Counted from the stretch's first letter, positions 1 through 6,647 are shown. The stretch is DNA of 6,647 nt from an uncultured Methylocystaceae bacterium (GCA_945956975.1 CAMFKC010000129.1:1-6647); one strand, 5' to 3'. Numbers and translations: made by a program. Notes: generated by a model not told the origin, from the letters alone.

Positions 1-698
1 TTGTCCGGACCCTCGATGCGCTCCTGCAGCCAGGACTTCTCCGCGGGATCGGAGATGTGCATGAACTCGTAGCCGATGGTCGAGCAATAGGTGCGGCGCA
101 GGATCGCGAGCATTTCGAAGATGGTCGCGTATTCGAGGCCGAGCACGTGATCGATGAAGATCTTGCGGTCGTAGTCGCCGTCCTCGAAGCCGTAGGACGA
201 GGGATGCAATTCCTCGTGGTCGCCGCGCTCCTCGATGCCGAGGGGATCGAGATTGGCGTGCAGATGGCCGCGCATGCGATAGGCGCGGATCATCATGATG
301 GCGCGCACGGAATCGCGGGTCGCGCGCACGACGTCGGCGTCGGACAGCGCGGCGCCCGAGGCCTGCGCCTTGGCCTTGATCTTGTCGCCGATCGCCTTCT
401 CCGCCGCCGGCCAGTCGCCGTCGAGCGCGTTGACGAGATCGCCCTTGGGCGCCATCGGCCAATTCTTGTTCTTCCACGGAGCGCCGCGCGCGTTCTTCTC
501 GACGGCGGCCTTGTCGTCCTTCAGCGCGTCGAAGAATTCGCGCCATTGCGGATCGACGGAAGCGGGGTTCTGCTCGTAGGCGTCCTGCAATTGCGCGACG
601 TAGGTCGCGTTGCCGCCGTAGAGAAACGAGGTGTCCGCAAAGGAGGCGTTCTGCGCCGAGCGACCTGCGCCGGCTCCGTTCGACCCTGTATCGGCCAT
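1..698 (-). CDS. sucA: 2-oxoglutarate dehydrogenase E1 component, N-terminal 232 residues (runs off left edge)
   Basis: This is the thiamine-diphosphate E1 subunit of the 2-oxoglutarate dehydrogenase complex, which decarboxylates 2-oxoglutarate and passes the succinyl group to E2 (cytoplasm, TCA cycle). Translating the minus strand from the ATG at 696-698 gives an uninterrupted frame to the edge. Residues about 24-60 (SFLYGGNATYVAQLQDAYEQ, then WREFFDAL) match the small N-terminal helical domain of SucA that in the family contacts E2. Residues about 130-160 (VRAIMMIRAYRMRGHLHANL, then DPLG) and 206-230 (STIGYEFMHISDPAEKSWLQ) are characteristic SucA blocks leading into the ThDP fold. The family is about 930-1000 residues, so roughly three quarters lies outside. 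The start is supported by AGGGAG at 705-710, 6 nt upstream. It lies 131 nt after sucD and is probably co-transcribed with it. Identification is firm; catalytic residues are not in view. Confidence 0.96.
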   Translation of the reverse strand, partial: MADTGSNGAGAGRSAQNASFADTSFLYGGNATYVAQLQDAYEQNPASVDPQWREFFDALKDDKAAVEKNARGAPWKNKNWPMAPKGDLVNALDGDWPAAEKAIGDKIKAKAQASGAALSDADVVRATRDSVRAIMMIRAYRMRGHLHANLDPLGIEERGDHEELHPSSYGFEDGDYDRKIFIDHVLGLEYATIFEMLAILRRTYCSTIGYEFMHISDPAEKSWLQERIEGPD

Positions 699-796
699 GC
701 TCCACTCCCTGGAATTGCGCAGCCCGGACAGCCACGCCGGTCCGGACGCGCGAAAATTCCGCCGCGCGTCCGCGTCATGTCTTCACAAATTTATGT

Positions 797-822
797 CGCG
801 CCCCGCCCGTGGGCGGAGCGCG
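797..822 (-). other. Stem-loop between sucD and sucA
   Basis: On the minus-strand RNA, CGCGCUCCGCC pairs with GGCGGGGCGCG across a 4-nt loop (CACG). That is 11 contiguous pairs including one U-G wobble, and all other pairs are G-C. It begins 7 nt after the sucD stop codon and ends about 98 nt before the sucA start. It is not followed by a U run (the next bases are ACAUAAAUUUG), so it does not look like a standard intrinsic terminator. Inference: an intercistronic element that stabilises the upstream mdh-sucCD message or partly attenuates transcription into sucA. A rho-dependent or leaky terminator remains possible. Confidence 0.6.
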
Positions 823-829
823 AAGCCGA

Positions 830-1713
830 TCAGCCCTTGAGCAGAGCGGCCAGCGTCGTGCCGAGGCGCGCGGGCGAAGGCGACACCTTGATGCCCGCCT
901 CTTCCATCGCCGCGATCTTGTCTTCCGCGCCGCCCTTGCCGCCGGAGATGATCGCGCCGGCATGGCCCATGCGACGTCCGGGTGGGGCGGTGCGGCCCGC
1001 GATGAAGCCGACCATCGGCTTCTTGCGGCCGCGCTTGGCCTCGTCCTTGAGGAACTGGGCGGCGTCTTCTTCCGCGGAGCCGCCGATCTCGCCGATCATG
1101 ATGATCGACTTAGTTTCGTCGTCGGCGAGGAACATCTCCAGCACGTCGATGAACTCGGTGCCCTTGACGGGGTCGCCGCCGATGCCGACCGCCGAGGTCT
1201 GGCCGAGGCCCACCTGCGTGGTCTGGAACACCGCTTCATAGGTAAGCGTGCCGGAGCGCGAAACAACGCCCACCGAGCCGCGCTTGAAGATATTGCCCGG
1301 CATGATGCCGATCTTGCATTCGCCGGCCGTCATCACGCCCGGGCAGTTCGGGCCGATGAGGCGCGACTTGGAGCCGATCAGCGAGCGCTTCACGCGGATC
1401 ATGTCCTGAACCGGAATGCCCTCGGTGATGCAGACGATGAGCGGGATCTCTGCGTCGATCGCCTCGCAGATGGCGTCGGCGGCGCCGGGCGGGGGAACGT
1501 AGATGACGGACGCGTCGGCGCCGGTCTTCTCGCGGGCTTCCGCCACCGTGTCGAAGATCGGCAGGCCGAGGTGCGTCGCGCCGCCCTTACCGGGCGAGGT
1601 GCCGCCGACCATCTTGGTGCCGTAGGCGATCGCCTGCTCGGAGTGGAAGGTGCCGTTCTTGCCGGTGAAGCCCTGGCAGATGACCTTTGTGTCTTTGGTG
1701 ATCAGGACGGACA

Positions 1714-1714
<1 letters not shown>
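830..1714 (-). CDS. sucD: Succinyl-CoA synthetase, alpha subunit (ADP/GDP-forming)
   Basis: SucD is the CoA-binding and phosphohistidine-carrying subunit of succinyl-CoA synthetase. The enzyme converts succinyl-CoA, NDP and phosphate to succinate, NTP and CoA. The 294 residues are normal for the family. Visible landmarks are the CoA-binding Rossmann start (GFTGKNGTFH, 15-24), GGTSPGKGG (37-45), GPNCPG (121-126), VSRSGTLTYE (151-160), the GEIGG loop with Glu209, and the active-site histidine His251 in GRRMGHAGAII, the residue phosphorylated during catalysis (His246 in E. coli). The start ATG shares its A with the sucC stop codon (TGATG). A purine-rich AAGGA in the last sucC codons serves as ribosome binding site. 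This arrangement implies translational coupling and equal subunit synthesis. No anomalies are seen. Confidence 0.98.
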
Positions 1715-2913
<1,199 letters not shown>

Positions 2914-2931
2914 TCGAATTTTCCCCTGTCA

Positions 2932-2949
2932 CGCACGTTCGGGCGTGCG
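2932..2949 (-). other. Small stem-loop upstream of sucC
   Basis: CGCACG (2932-2937) and CGTGCG (2944-2949) form a perfect 6-bp stem with a 6-nt loop in the 102-nt mdh-sucC gap. It ends 4 nt before the sucC Shine-Dalgarno AGGGG (2923-2927). No U run follows, so it is not an intrinsic terminator. It could be an RNA-processing or stability element, or chance in GC-rich DNA. Confidence 0.35.
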
Positions 2950-3015
2950 ATGAAGCGTTTCCCTTTCCTGGCGGGAGCCGACGCCTTTGCCCAGCATCAG
3001 CTCCGCCCGTGACGA

Positions 3016-3978
3016 TCAGGCGAAGGCCGGATCGATCTTCTTGCAGGCTTCGATGAGGCCTTGGACGGCGGCGACCGACTTCTTGAACATTTCGGTCTCG
3101 GCGGCGTCGAACTCGATCTCGACGACCTTCTCGACGCCGTTGGCGCCGATGACGGCGGGAACGCCGACATACATGTCCTTCACGCCGTACTGGCCGGTGA
3201 GGTGCGCGGCGATCGGCAGGATGCGGCGCTGGTCGTTGAGATAGGCTTCAGCCATGGCGATGGCGGAGGCCGCCGGCGCGTAGAAGGCCGAGCCGGTCTT
3301 GAGCAGAGCGACGATCTCGCCGCCGCCCTTGCGTGTGCGCTCGACGATCGCGTCCAGCTTGTCTTGGGTGAGCCAGCCCATCTTGACGAGATCGGGCAGC
3401 GGCACGCCGCCGACTGTGGAATGACGGACCAGCGGGACCATGTCGTCGCCGTGGCCGCCGAGCGTCATGGCGTGGACGTCCTTGACGGAGACGTTGAGGG
3501 CTTCGGCCAGGAAATAGCGGAAGCGGGCGGAGTCCAGCACGCCGGCCATGCCGACGACCTTGTTGGCCGGCAGGCCGGACGCCTTCTGCAGCGCCCAGAC
3601 CATGGCGTCGAGCGGGTTGGTGATGCAGATGACGAAGGCGTTGGGGGCATGCTGCTTGATGCCGGCGCCGACGGAAGCCATGACCTTGAGGTTGATGCCG
3701 AGCAGGTCGTCGCGGCTCATGCCGGGCTTGCGGGGCACGCCGGCCGTCACGATGATCACGTCAGCGCCTGCGATGTCCTTGTAATCGTTCGCGCCGGAGA
3801 GCTTCGCGTCGAAGCCGTCGACCGGGGAGGATTCGGCGAGGTCGAGCGCCTTGCCCTGCGGCGTGCCTTCGGCGATGTCGAACAGGACGATGTCGCCGAG
3901 TTCCTTGAGGCCGGCGAGATGGGCCAGGGTGCCGCCGATCTGGCCGGCACCGATCAATGCGATTTTCTTACGCGCCAT
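3016..3978 (-). CDS. mdh: Malate dehydrogenase (NAD-dependent, LDH-like type)
   Basis: Mdh catalyses reversible NAD-dependent oxidation of (S)-malate to oxaloacetate in the TCA cycle. The 320-residue product is of the lactate-dehydrogenase-like MDH type common in alphaproteobacteria. It shows the dinucleotide-binding GAGQIGG (10-16) and Asp34 at the end of the second strand, which favours NAD over NADP. The mobile loop GVPRKPGMSRDDL (80-92) carries substrate-binding Arg83 and Arg89; an arginine at position 83 marks malate rather than lactate specificity. ITNPLD holds Asn121, VLDSARF holds Asp149 and Arg152, and GGHGD holds the catalytic His176. The open frame extends 21 codons upstream to 4041, but the ATG at 3976-3978 (MARKKIALIG) is preferred because it fits the family N-terminus and has AGGG 9 nt upstream. 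It appears to be the first gene of the mdh-sucCDA operon. Confidence 0.97.
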   Translation of the reverse strand: MARKKIALIGAGQIGGTLAHLAGLKELGDIVLFDIAEGTPQGKALDLAESSPVDGFDAKLSGANDYKDIAGADVIIVTAGVPRKPGMSRDDLLGINLKVMASVGAGIKQHAPNAFVICITNPLDAMVWALQKASGLPANKVVGMAGVLDSARFRYFLAEALNVSVKDVHAMTLGGHGDDMVPLVRHSTVGGVPLPDLVKMGWLTQDKLDAIVERTRKGGGEIVALLKTGSAFYAPAASAIAMAEAYLNDQRRILPIAAHLTGQYGVKDMYVGVPAVIGANGVEKVVEIEFDAAETEMFKKSVAAVQGLIEACKKIDPAFA

Positions 3979-3987
3979 GTTGTCCAT

Positions 3988-3991
3988 CCCT
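3988..3991 (-). promoter_or_regulatory. Ribosome binding site that decides the mdh start
   Basis: The minus strand reads AGGG here, 9 nt before the ATG at 3978. It directly abuts the alternative in-frame ATG at 3985-3987 (MDNMARKK), which would leave no spacer, so the downstream start is favoured. Confidence 0.6.
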
Positions 3992-3997
3992 GTCGAA

Positions 3998-4021
3998 CCG
4001 CCCGAAGGCCAATTGGGGCGG
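3998..4021 (-). other. Stem-loop in the mdh leader
   Basis: CCGCCC (3998-4003) and GGGCGG (4016-4021) can form a 6-bp G-C stem with a 12-nt loop. The loop region overlaps a small perfect palindrome, CCAATTGG (4009-4016). The stem ends 6 nt before the mdh ribosome binding site, so it would sit in the 5' leader of the operon message. Function is unknown; this may be chance in GC-rich DNA. Confidence 0.35.
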
Positions 4022-4211
4022 ACGGTCGTATCGCCCGCCATATCCTGCCGTCCCGGAGCGAAATCGAATTAACCCCGCGAACGCGTCGTTTCTTTGAACC
4101 GATCACGGGAAACTGGCAAGGCAACGAAAGACTCAGGCGCGGCCGTTGGCGGCTTGTTATGACGATGGAGGGGGCAGCCATCAGCATTCCCGATAAGAAA
4201 TCCGCGCGTTA

Positions 4212-4238
4212 CGATTGGTTCAGCATGGCGCCCAATCG
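4212..4238. repeat. Inverted repeat CGATTGG / CCAATCG
   Basis: Perfect 7-bp arms at 4212-4218 and 4232-4238 are separated by 13 nt, in the non-coding region between tetR and mdh. It lies 12 nt from the larger dyad at 4251-4272. It might be a protein-binding site or an RNA stem; neither is shown. Confidence 0.4.
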
Positions 4239-4250
4239 ACAGGCGACCGG

Positions 4251-4272
4251 TTACAGTTTTCAAAAAATGTAA
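4251..4272. promoter_or_regulatory. AT-rich 22-bp palindrome, candidate operator
   Basis: The two half-sites, TTACAGTTTTC and AAAAAATGTAA, are complementary at 9 of 10 paired positions outward from the central CA. The only mismatch is 4256/4267. The site is 17/22 A or T within strongly GC-rich surroundings and lies 17 nt past the tetR stop codon, about 270 nt upstream of mdh. TetR-family proteins bind as dimers to palindromes of about this size, so it is a plausible operator for the adjacent regulator or another dimeric factor acting on the mdh-suc operon. That link is inference. As RNA the stem would be weak, which argues against a terminator. Confidence 0.45.
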
Positions 4273-4289
4273 TCTGTCGTCGCTTTGCT

Positions 4290-4904
4290 TTACCCCCGCC
4301 CCGCGCGAAGTTCCAGCAGAAGCATGCGGGTGACGCGCCCCGCCCGGGTATTGAGAGCGGAGCGCGCCGTCCGCGCATCGAGGATGACGGCCGCCGGGTG
4401 GACGAAGCGATGGGCGACGTCGAAGACGAGGGTCAGCGCCCGCTGCAGGTCGGTCTGGCGGAAATTGCCCTGCGAAAAACCTTCCTCGATGGTCCGCTGG
4501 ATAGCGCCCTGGAGACGGGCGCGGTGCTTGCGGGCGACGGGGGCGTCCGCCTGCGCAGCTTCGGCCAGTATACGGAAGAGTTGCGGGTCGCGCTCCAGCT
4601 TGTCGCGGTAGGCGCGCTGGATGGCGAACAGGATCCGCTCGAGCTTGTCCGGCGCCGGGTCCGGGCTTTCGGCGATCACCCGCACCTCCGCCTCGATCGG
4701 CTTGAGCCAGTCGGCTGTGACCTCTTCGATCAGGGCGGCCTTGGACGGAAAGTAGCGGTAGACGTTGGCGTGCGACATGCCCGCGGCTTCGGCTATGGCG
4801 ACGACCGTCGCGCGGCGGGGCCCGTAGCGGCGCAGGAAGGTCGCCGCGGCATCCATGATGCGGGCGTCGGCCGGAAGATCGCCGGGTTTCGATTCAGCCG
4901 GCAT
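4290..4904 (-). CDS. TetR/AcrR-family transcriptional regulator
   Basis: This is a 204-residue regulator of ordinary TetR size. The N-terminal DNA-binding domain spans about 14-62. Its helix-turn-helix, TVVAIAEAAGMSHANVYRYF (33-52) followed by PSKAALI, closely fits the TetR signature, with SHANVYRYF as the recognition helix. The rest (about 70-200) is a helical ligand-binding and dimerisation domain, including WLKPIEAEVRVIAESPDPAP and RDPQLFRILAEAAQ. From memory this style resembles the TetR_C_27-type C-terminal group, without a known ligand. It follows zapE by 7 nt and probably shares its transcript. The nearest Shine-Dalgarno (GGAG, 4918-4921, inside zapE) is 13 nt from the ATG, so initiation may be weak or coupled to zapE translation. 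Met17 is the only other nearby start and has no ribosome binding site. Target genes are unknown; candidates are its own cluster or the mdh-suc operon downstream. Confidence 0.92.
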   Translation of the reverse strand: MPAESKPGDLPADARIMDAAATFLRRYGPRRATVVAIAEAAGMSHANVYRYFPSKAALIEEVTADWLKPIEAEVRVIAESPDPAPDKLERILFAIQRAYRDKLERDPQLFRILAEAAQADAPVARKHRARLQGAIQRTIEEGFSQGNFRQTDLQRALTLVFDVAHRFVHPAAVILDARTARSALNTRAGRVTRMLLLELRAGRG

Positions 4905-4911
4905 GGCGCGG

Positions 4912-6084
4912 TCAGGTCTCCACCAGTCCGCCGGTGTCGCCGGAGGAGTCCGACAGCGAGCCGTGGGGCAGGGCGAGATAGTCGGTCGACTGCATCTCGA
5001 TCAGGCGCGAGACCGTGCGATCGAATTCAAAGGCCTCGTGCCCCTCCGTGCCCGCGTAGAGCGACTGTGGCGCGGCGGCTGCCGCGGCGACCAGCTTCAC
5101 GCGATGATCGTAGAGTGCGTCGATCAGGACGATGAAGCGCTTCACCTCGTTCTTCTTCGCGGGATCGAGAACAGGAATGCCGTCCATCACGATCGTATGG
5201 AAGGTGCGCGCGATCTCGACGAAGTCGCTCGCGCCGAGCGGCCGGTCGCAGAGGTCTTCGTAGCGCACGCGCGCGACATTGTGCGCAGCCTCGGGGATTG
5301 GAACGTCGCGGTTGAAAACCTGCACTTTCGCCGGCGCGCCCCGCGCGACGCCGGTCAGCGCCTGAAACAGCTTCTGCAACTTTTCGGTCGCGGCTTCGCC
5401 GAGCGGCGTGAACCAGACTTCCGAGCCCGACAGTTTTTCGAGACGGAAGTCGGTGCGCGATTCGAGCTTCGTGACTTCCATCTTCTGCCTGATCATGTCG
5501 ATGAATGGCAGGAAGAGCGCGCGGTTGAGGCCGTCGCGATAGAGATCGCCGGGCTCGACATTCGAGGTCGCGACGACGACGACGCCTTTCTCGAACAGCG
5601 CGCGGAACAGGCGTCCCAAAATCATCGCATCGGCGATATCCGTGACGACGAATTCATCGAAGCAGAGGAGCCAGGCCTCCTCGGCGAGATCGGCGGCGAC
5701 GGGTGCGATCGGATCGTCGCCCTTCACCTCGCCCGCCTTCAGCTTCTGGCGCCACACGTGCACGCGCGCATGGACGTCGGCCATGAAGGAATGGAAGTGC
5801 GCACGGCGCTTGCGGCGAACGTCCACGGTGTCGAAGAACAGGTCCATCAGCATGGTCTTGCCGCGGCCGACCGAGCCCCAGATGTAGAGGCCTCGCGGCG
5901 GCTCCGGCGCCTTGCGCGCGCCGAACAGCCAGCCGAGCGGGCTCGACTTGCGCGCCATCTGCGCCTCGACGAGCGCCGTGCAGAGCGCATCGAGTTTCTT
6001 CAGCGCCTCGATCTGCGCAGGATCGCTCTCGATCTCGCCGCGCGCGACACGTTCGGAATAGCGCCTCTGGATCGTTCCTGACAT
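4912..6084 (-). CDS. zapE: AFG1/ZapE-family ATPase (cell division protein ZapE)
   Basis: This is a P-loop ATPase of the AFG1 family. The E. coli member ZapE associates with the FtsZ ring, and the mitochondrial homologue Afg1/LACE1 acts in protein quality control. The 390-residue product has Walker A GSVGRGKT (70-77), the family block HFHSFMADVH (96-105), Walker B LLCFDEF (139-145) followed by VTDIADAMILGRLF, sensor-1 ATSN (172-175) and LYRDGLNRALFLPFI (181-195). All ATPase motifs are intact. No signal peptide or membrane segment is evident, so it is likely cytoplasmic. The frame is open 14 codons further (to 6126), but the ATG at 6082-6084 (MSGTIQRRY) fits the family and has AGGA 6 nt upstream. 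It follows the EVE gene by 8 nt and precedes tetR by 7 nt. From memory, zapE often lies near mdh-suc genes in alphaproteobacteria. Confidence 0.95.
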   Translation of the reverse strand: MSGTIQRRYSERVARGEIESDPAQIEALKKLDALCTALVEAQMARKSSPLGWLFGARKAPEPPRGLYIWGSVGRGKTMLMDLFFDTVDVRRKRRAHFHSFMADVHARVHVWRQKLKAGEVKGDDPIAPVAADLAEEAWLLCFDEFVVTDIADAMILGRLFRALFEKGVVVVATSNVEPGDLYRDGLNRALFLPFIDMIRQKMEVTKLESRTDFRLEKLSGSEVWFTPLGEAATEKLQKLFQALTGVARGAPAKVQVFNRDVPIPEAAHNVARVRYEDLCDRPLGASDFVEIARTFHTIVMDGIPVLDPAKKNEVKRFIVLIDALYDHRVKLVAAAAAAPQSLYAGTEGHEAFEFDRTVSRLIEMQSTDYLALPHGSLSDSSGDTGGLVET

Positions 6085-6090
6085 TGCCAG

Positions 6091-6094
6091 TCCT
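6091..6094 (-). promoter_or_regulatory. Ribosome binding site that decides the zapE start
   Basis: The minus strand reads AGGA, overlapping the TAG stop of the EVE gene, 6 nt before the zapE ATG at 6084. It supports that start over the upstream in-frame ATG at 6124-6126, which would lie inside the EVE coding region. Confidence 0.6.
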
Positions 6095-6506
6095 AGAGAC
6101 CGCCCATCGCGCAGACGATCTTCCATTCCTCGTCTGTCACCGGTTGGACCGAAAGACGCGAATTATTCACGAGAACCATCTTCGCGAGTTTCGGCTCCGC
6201 CTTGATCGCAGCCAGCGTCACGGGCGTCCTGAACGGCTTCTTCGCGCGCACGTCCACCATTCCGAACTTGCCGCTCTCGTCCGTCGGATCGGGGTAGAAG
6301 GTCTTGATGATCTCGACGACGCCGACGACCGCGCGCTCCTCGTTCGAATGATAGAAGAAAGCTGTCTCGCCCTTCTTCATCGCCATCAGGCACTGCTTCG
6401 CCTGATGGTTGCGCACGCCGTTCCAGAACGTGCCCTTGGCGCCGGCCTCCACCTGCTGCGCCCAGGACCAGACGGACGGTTCGCTCTTCATCAACCAGTG
6501 GGCCAT
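6093..6506 (-). CDS. EVE-domain protein (THYN1-like)
   Basis: This small 137-residue protein consists of a single EVE domain, a PUA-like fold. Family members such as human THYN1 bind modified cytosines in DNA, and several bacterial members act in modification-linked processes. Family blocks are visible in order: WLMKSEP (4-10) at the N-terminus, FWNGVRNHQA (27-36), FFYHSN (50-55), VVGVVEI (60-66) and SRLSVQPVTDEEW (116-128) near the C-terminus. The aromatic and polar residues of the first three blocks line the presumed binding pocket. The start is well supported by GGAGGT (6517-6522), which lies in the last gpsA codons and leaves a 10-nt spacer. It is packed between gpsA and zapE (gaps 6 and 8 nt), so it looks like a housekeeping operon member, not part of a defence island. 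Its substrate in this organism is unknown. Confidence 0.93.
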   Translation of the reverse strand: MAHWLMKSEPSVWSWAQQVEAGAKGTFWNGVRNHQAKQCLMAMKKGETAFFYHSNEERAVVGVVEIIKTFYPDPTDESGKFGMVDVRAKKPFRTPVTLAAIKAEPKLAKMVLVNNSRLSVQPVTDEEWKIVCAMGGL

Positions 6507-6512
6507 CGGGAT

Positions 6513-6647
6513 TCAGACCTCCGACTTCTTCGGGCGCATCAACAGGGATTCGATCGCGGAGTCTATGCTCATCTGGTTCGACACGATGGCGTCGACCACC
6601 GCGGAGATGGGCATTTCGACGCCGCGTTCGGCGGCCAGCTCCACCAG
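6513..6647 (-). CDS. gpsA: Glycerol-3-phosphate dehydrogenase [NAD(P)+], C-terminal 44 residues (runs off right edge)
   Basis: GpsA reduces dihydroxyacetone phosphate to sn-glycerol-3-phosphate, the backbone precursor of phospholipids, in the cytoplasm. Only the C-terminus is in view. The frame enters at the right edge and ends with TGA at 6513-6515. It reads LVELAAERGVEMPISAVVDA, then IVSN, then a SIDSAIESLLMRP tail. The block of helix plus VEMPI, a short helix and AIESLLMRP is typical of the end of alphaproteobacterial GpsA. The first roughly 280-290 residues, including the NAD-binding domain and catalytic lysine, lie outside. Its last codons contain the ribosome binding site of the EVE gene 6 nt downstream, indicating co-transcription. 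Identification rests on a short tail and family resemblance, so it is a little less certain than the full-length genes. Confidence 0.82.
   Translation of the reverse strand: MVELAAERGVEMPISAVVDAIVSNQMSIDSAIESLLMRPKKSEV

Larger units (their letters stand above)
3979..4289. other. Non-coding region between tetR and mdh (presumed control region of the mdh-suc operon)
   Basis: This 311-nt gap is the only long stretch without a gene. It must hold the mdh-suc promoter if that operon is transcribed separately. It contains a 22-bp AT-rich dyad (4251-4272), a 7-bp inverted repeat (4212-4238) and a leader hairpin near mdh (3998-4021). I could not identify a convincing sigma-70 promoter. The best -35-like element on the minus strand is TTGAAA (4258-4263), inside the dyad, but the hexamers 17-18 nt downstream match the -10 consensus poorly. 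No intrinsic terminator with stem plus U run is visible after tetR, so read-through from tetR into mdh cannot be excluded. A 77-codon minus-strand frame across part of it (3954-4187) overlaps the start of mdh and resembles no known protein. Confidence 0.6.

Noticed and set aside
57..1241. 394-codon plus-strand open frame opposite sucA and sucD
   Set aside because: It lies antisense to two well-recognised genes, crosses their intergenic gap, has low-complexity Arg/Ala/Gly/Asp-rich composition and matches no family. It is a by-product of GC-rich codon use.
3979..4041. 21-residue N-terminal extension of Mdh
   Set aside because: The extension is unlike the family N-terminus, and the ribosome binding site fits the ATG at 3978.
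3954..4187. 77-codon minus-strand open frame in the tetR-mdh gap
   Set aside because: It overlaps the mdh start in another frame, has no recognisable motif, and I see no good ribosome binding site for it.
4262..4267. Six-T run on the minus strand 22 nt after the tetR stop, as a possible intrinsic terminator
   Set aside because: No G-C stem precedes it. The run is part of the AT-rich palindrome.
3061..4272. 403-codon plus-strand open frame opposite mdh, running into the gap
   Set aside because: Antisense to mdh with no recognisable domain. Its extension through 3979-4272 is the only plus-strand frame in the gap and shows no independent sign of coding.
4215..5135. 306-codon plus-strand open frame opposite tetR and the end of zapE
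   Set aside because: Antisense to two recognised genes, with an arginine-rich low-complexity tail and no family resemblance.
4855..6081. 408-codon plus-strand open frame opposite zapE
   Set aside because: Exact antisense shadow of zapE, whose Walker A, Walker B and sensor motifs are all intact.
6085..6126. 14-residue N-terminal extension of ZapE
   Set aside because: It would overlap the EVE coding region, and AGGA is correctly spaced for the ATG at 6084.
6093..6506. EVE gene as part of a defence or restriction island
   Set aside because: Its neighbours are housekeeping genes (gpsA, zapE) in a compact operon. No nuclease, methyltransferase or mobile-element gene is present.

Overview
The window is a GC-rich stretch of housekeeping chromosome. 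Every supported gene is on the minus strand, so transcription runs from high to low coordinates. Gene content, order (mdh-sucC-sucD-sucA) and protein style point to an alphaproteobacterium, most likely of the order Hyphomicrobiales (Rhizobiales). The genus cannot be fixed from the sequence alone.

Layout in transcription order. A first compact gene group enters from the right edge: the last 44 codons of gpsA (6513-6647), an EVE-domain protein (6093-6506), the AFG1/ZapE-type ATPase zapE (4912-6084) and a TetR-family regulator (4290-4904). The gaps are only 6, 8 and 7 nt, so these probably form one transcription unit. Next comes the only long non-coding stretch, 311 nt (3979-4289). It holds an AT-rich 22-bp dyad (4251-4272), a second inverted repeat (4212-4238) and a leader hairpin close to the next gene (3998-4021). 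The second group is a TCA-cycle operon: mdh (3016-3978), sucC (1714-2913), sucD (830-1714, sharing one base with sucC) and the first 232 codons of sucA (1-698), which continues off the left edge.

Function. sucA encodes E1 of 2-oxoglutarate dehydrogenase, which helps make succinyl-CoA. SucCD converts succinyl-CoA to succinate with substrate-level phosphorylation, and Mdh oxidises malate to oxaloacetate. The operon therefore covers three steps of the oxidative TCA branch, and sucB (E2) would be expected just past the left edge. ZapE is a P-loop ATPase of the cell-division/AFG1 family, GpsA makes glycerol-3-phosphate for phospholipids, and the EVE protein is a small putative reader of modified bases.

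No mobile element, CRISPR array, RNA gene, toxin-antitoxin pair or defence island is visible, and I found no previously undescribed system. The points most worth a second look are the TetR gene between zapE and mdh with a palindromic operator-like site just downstream of it, and the stem-loops in front of mdh, sucC and sucA.
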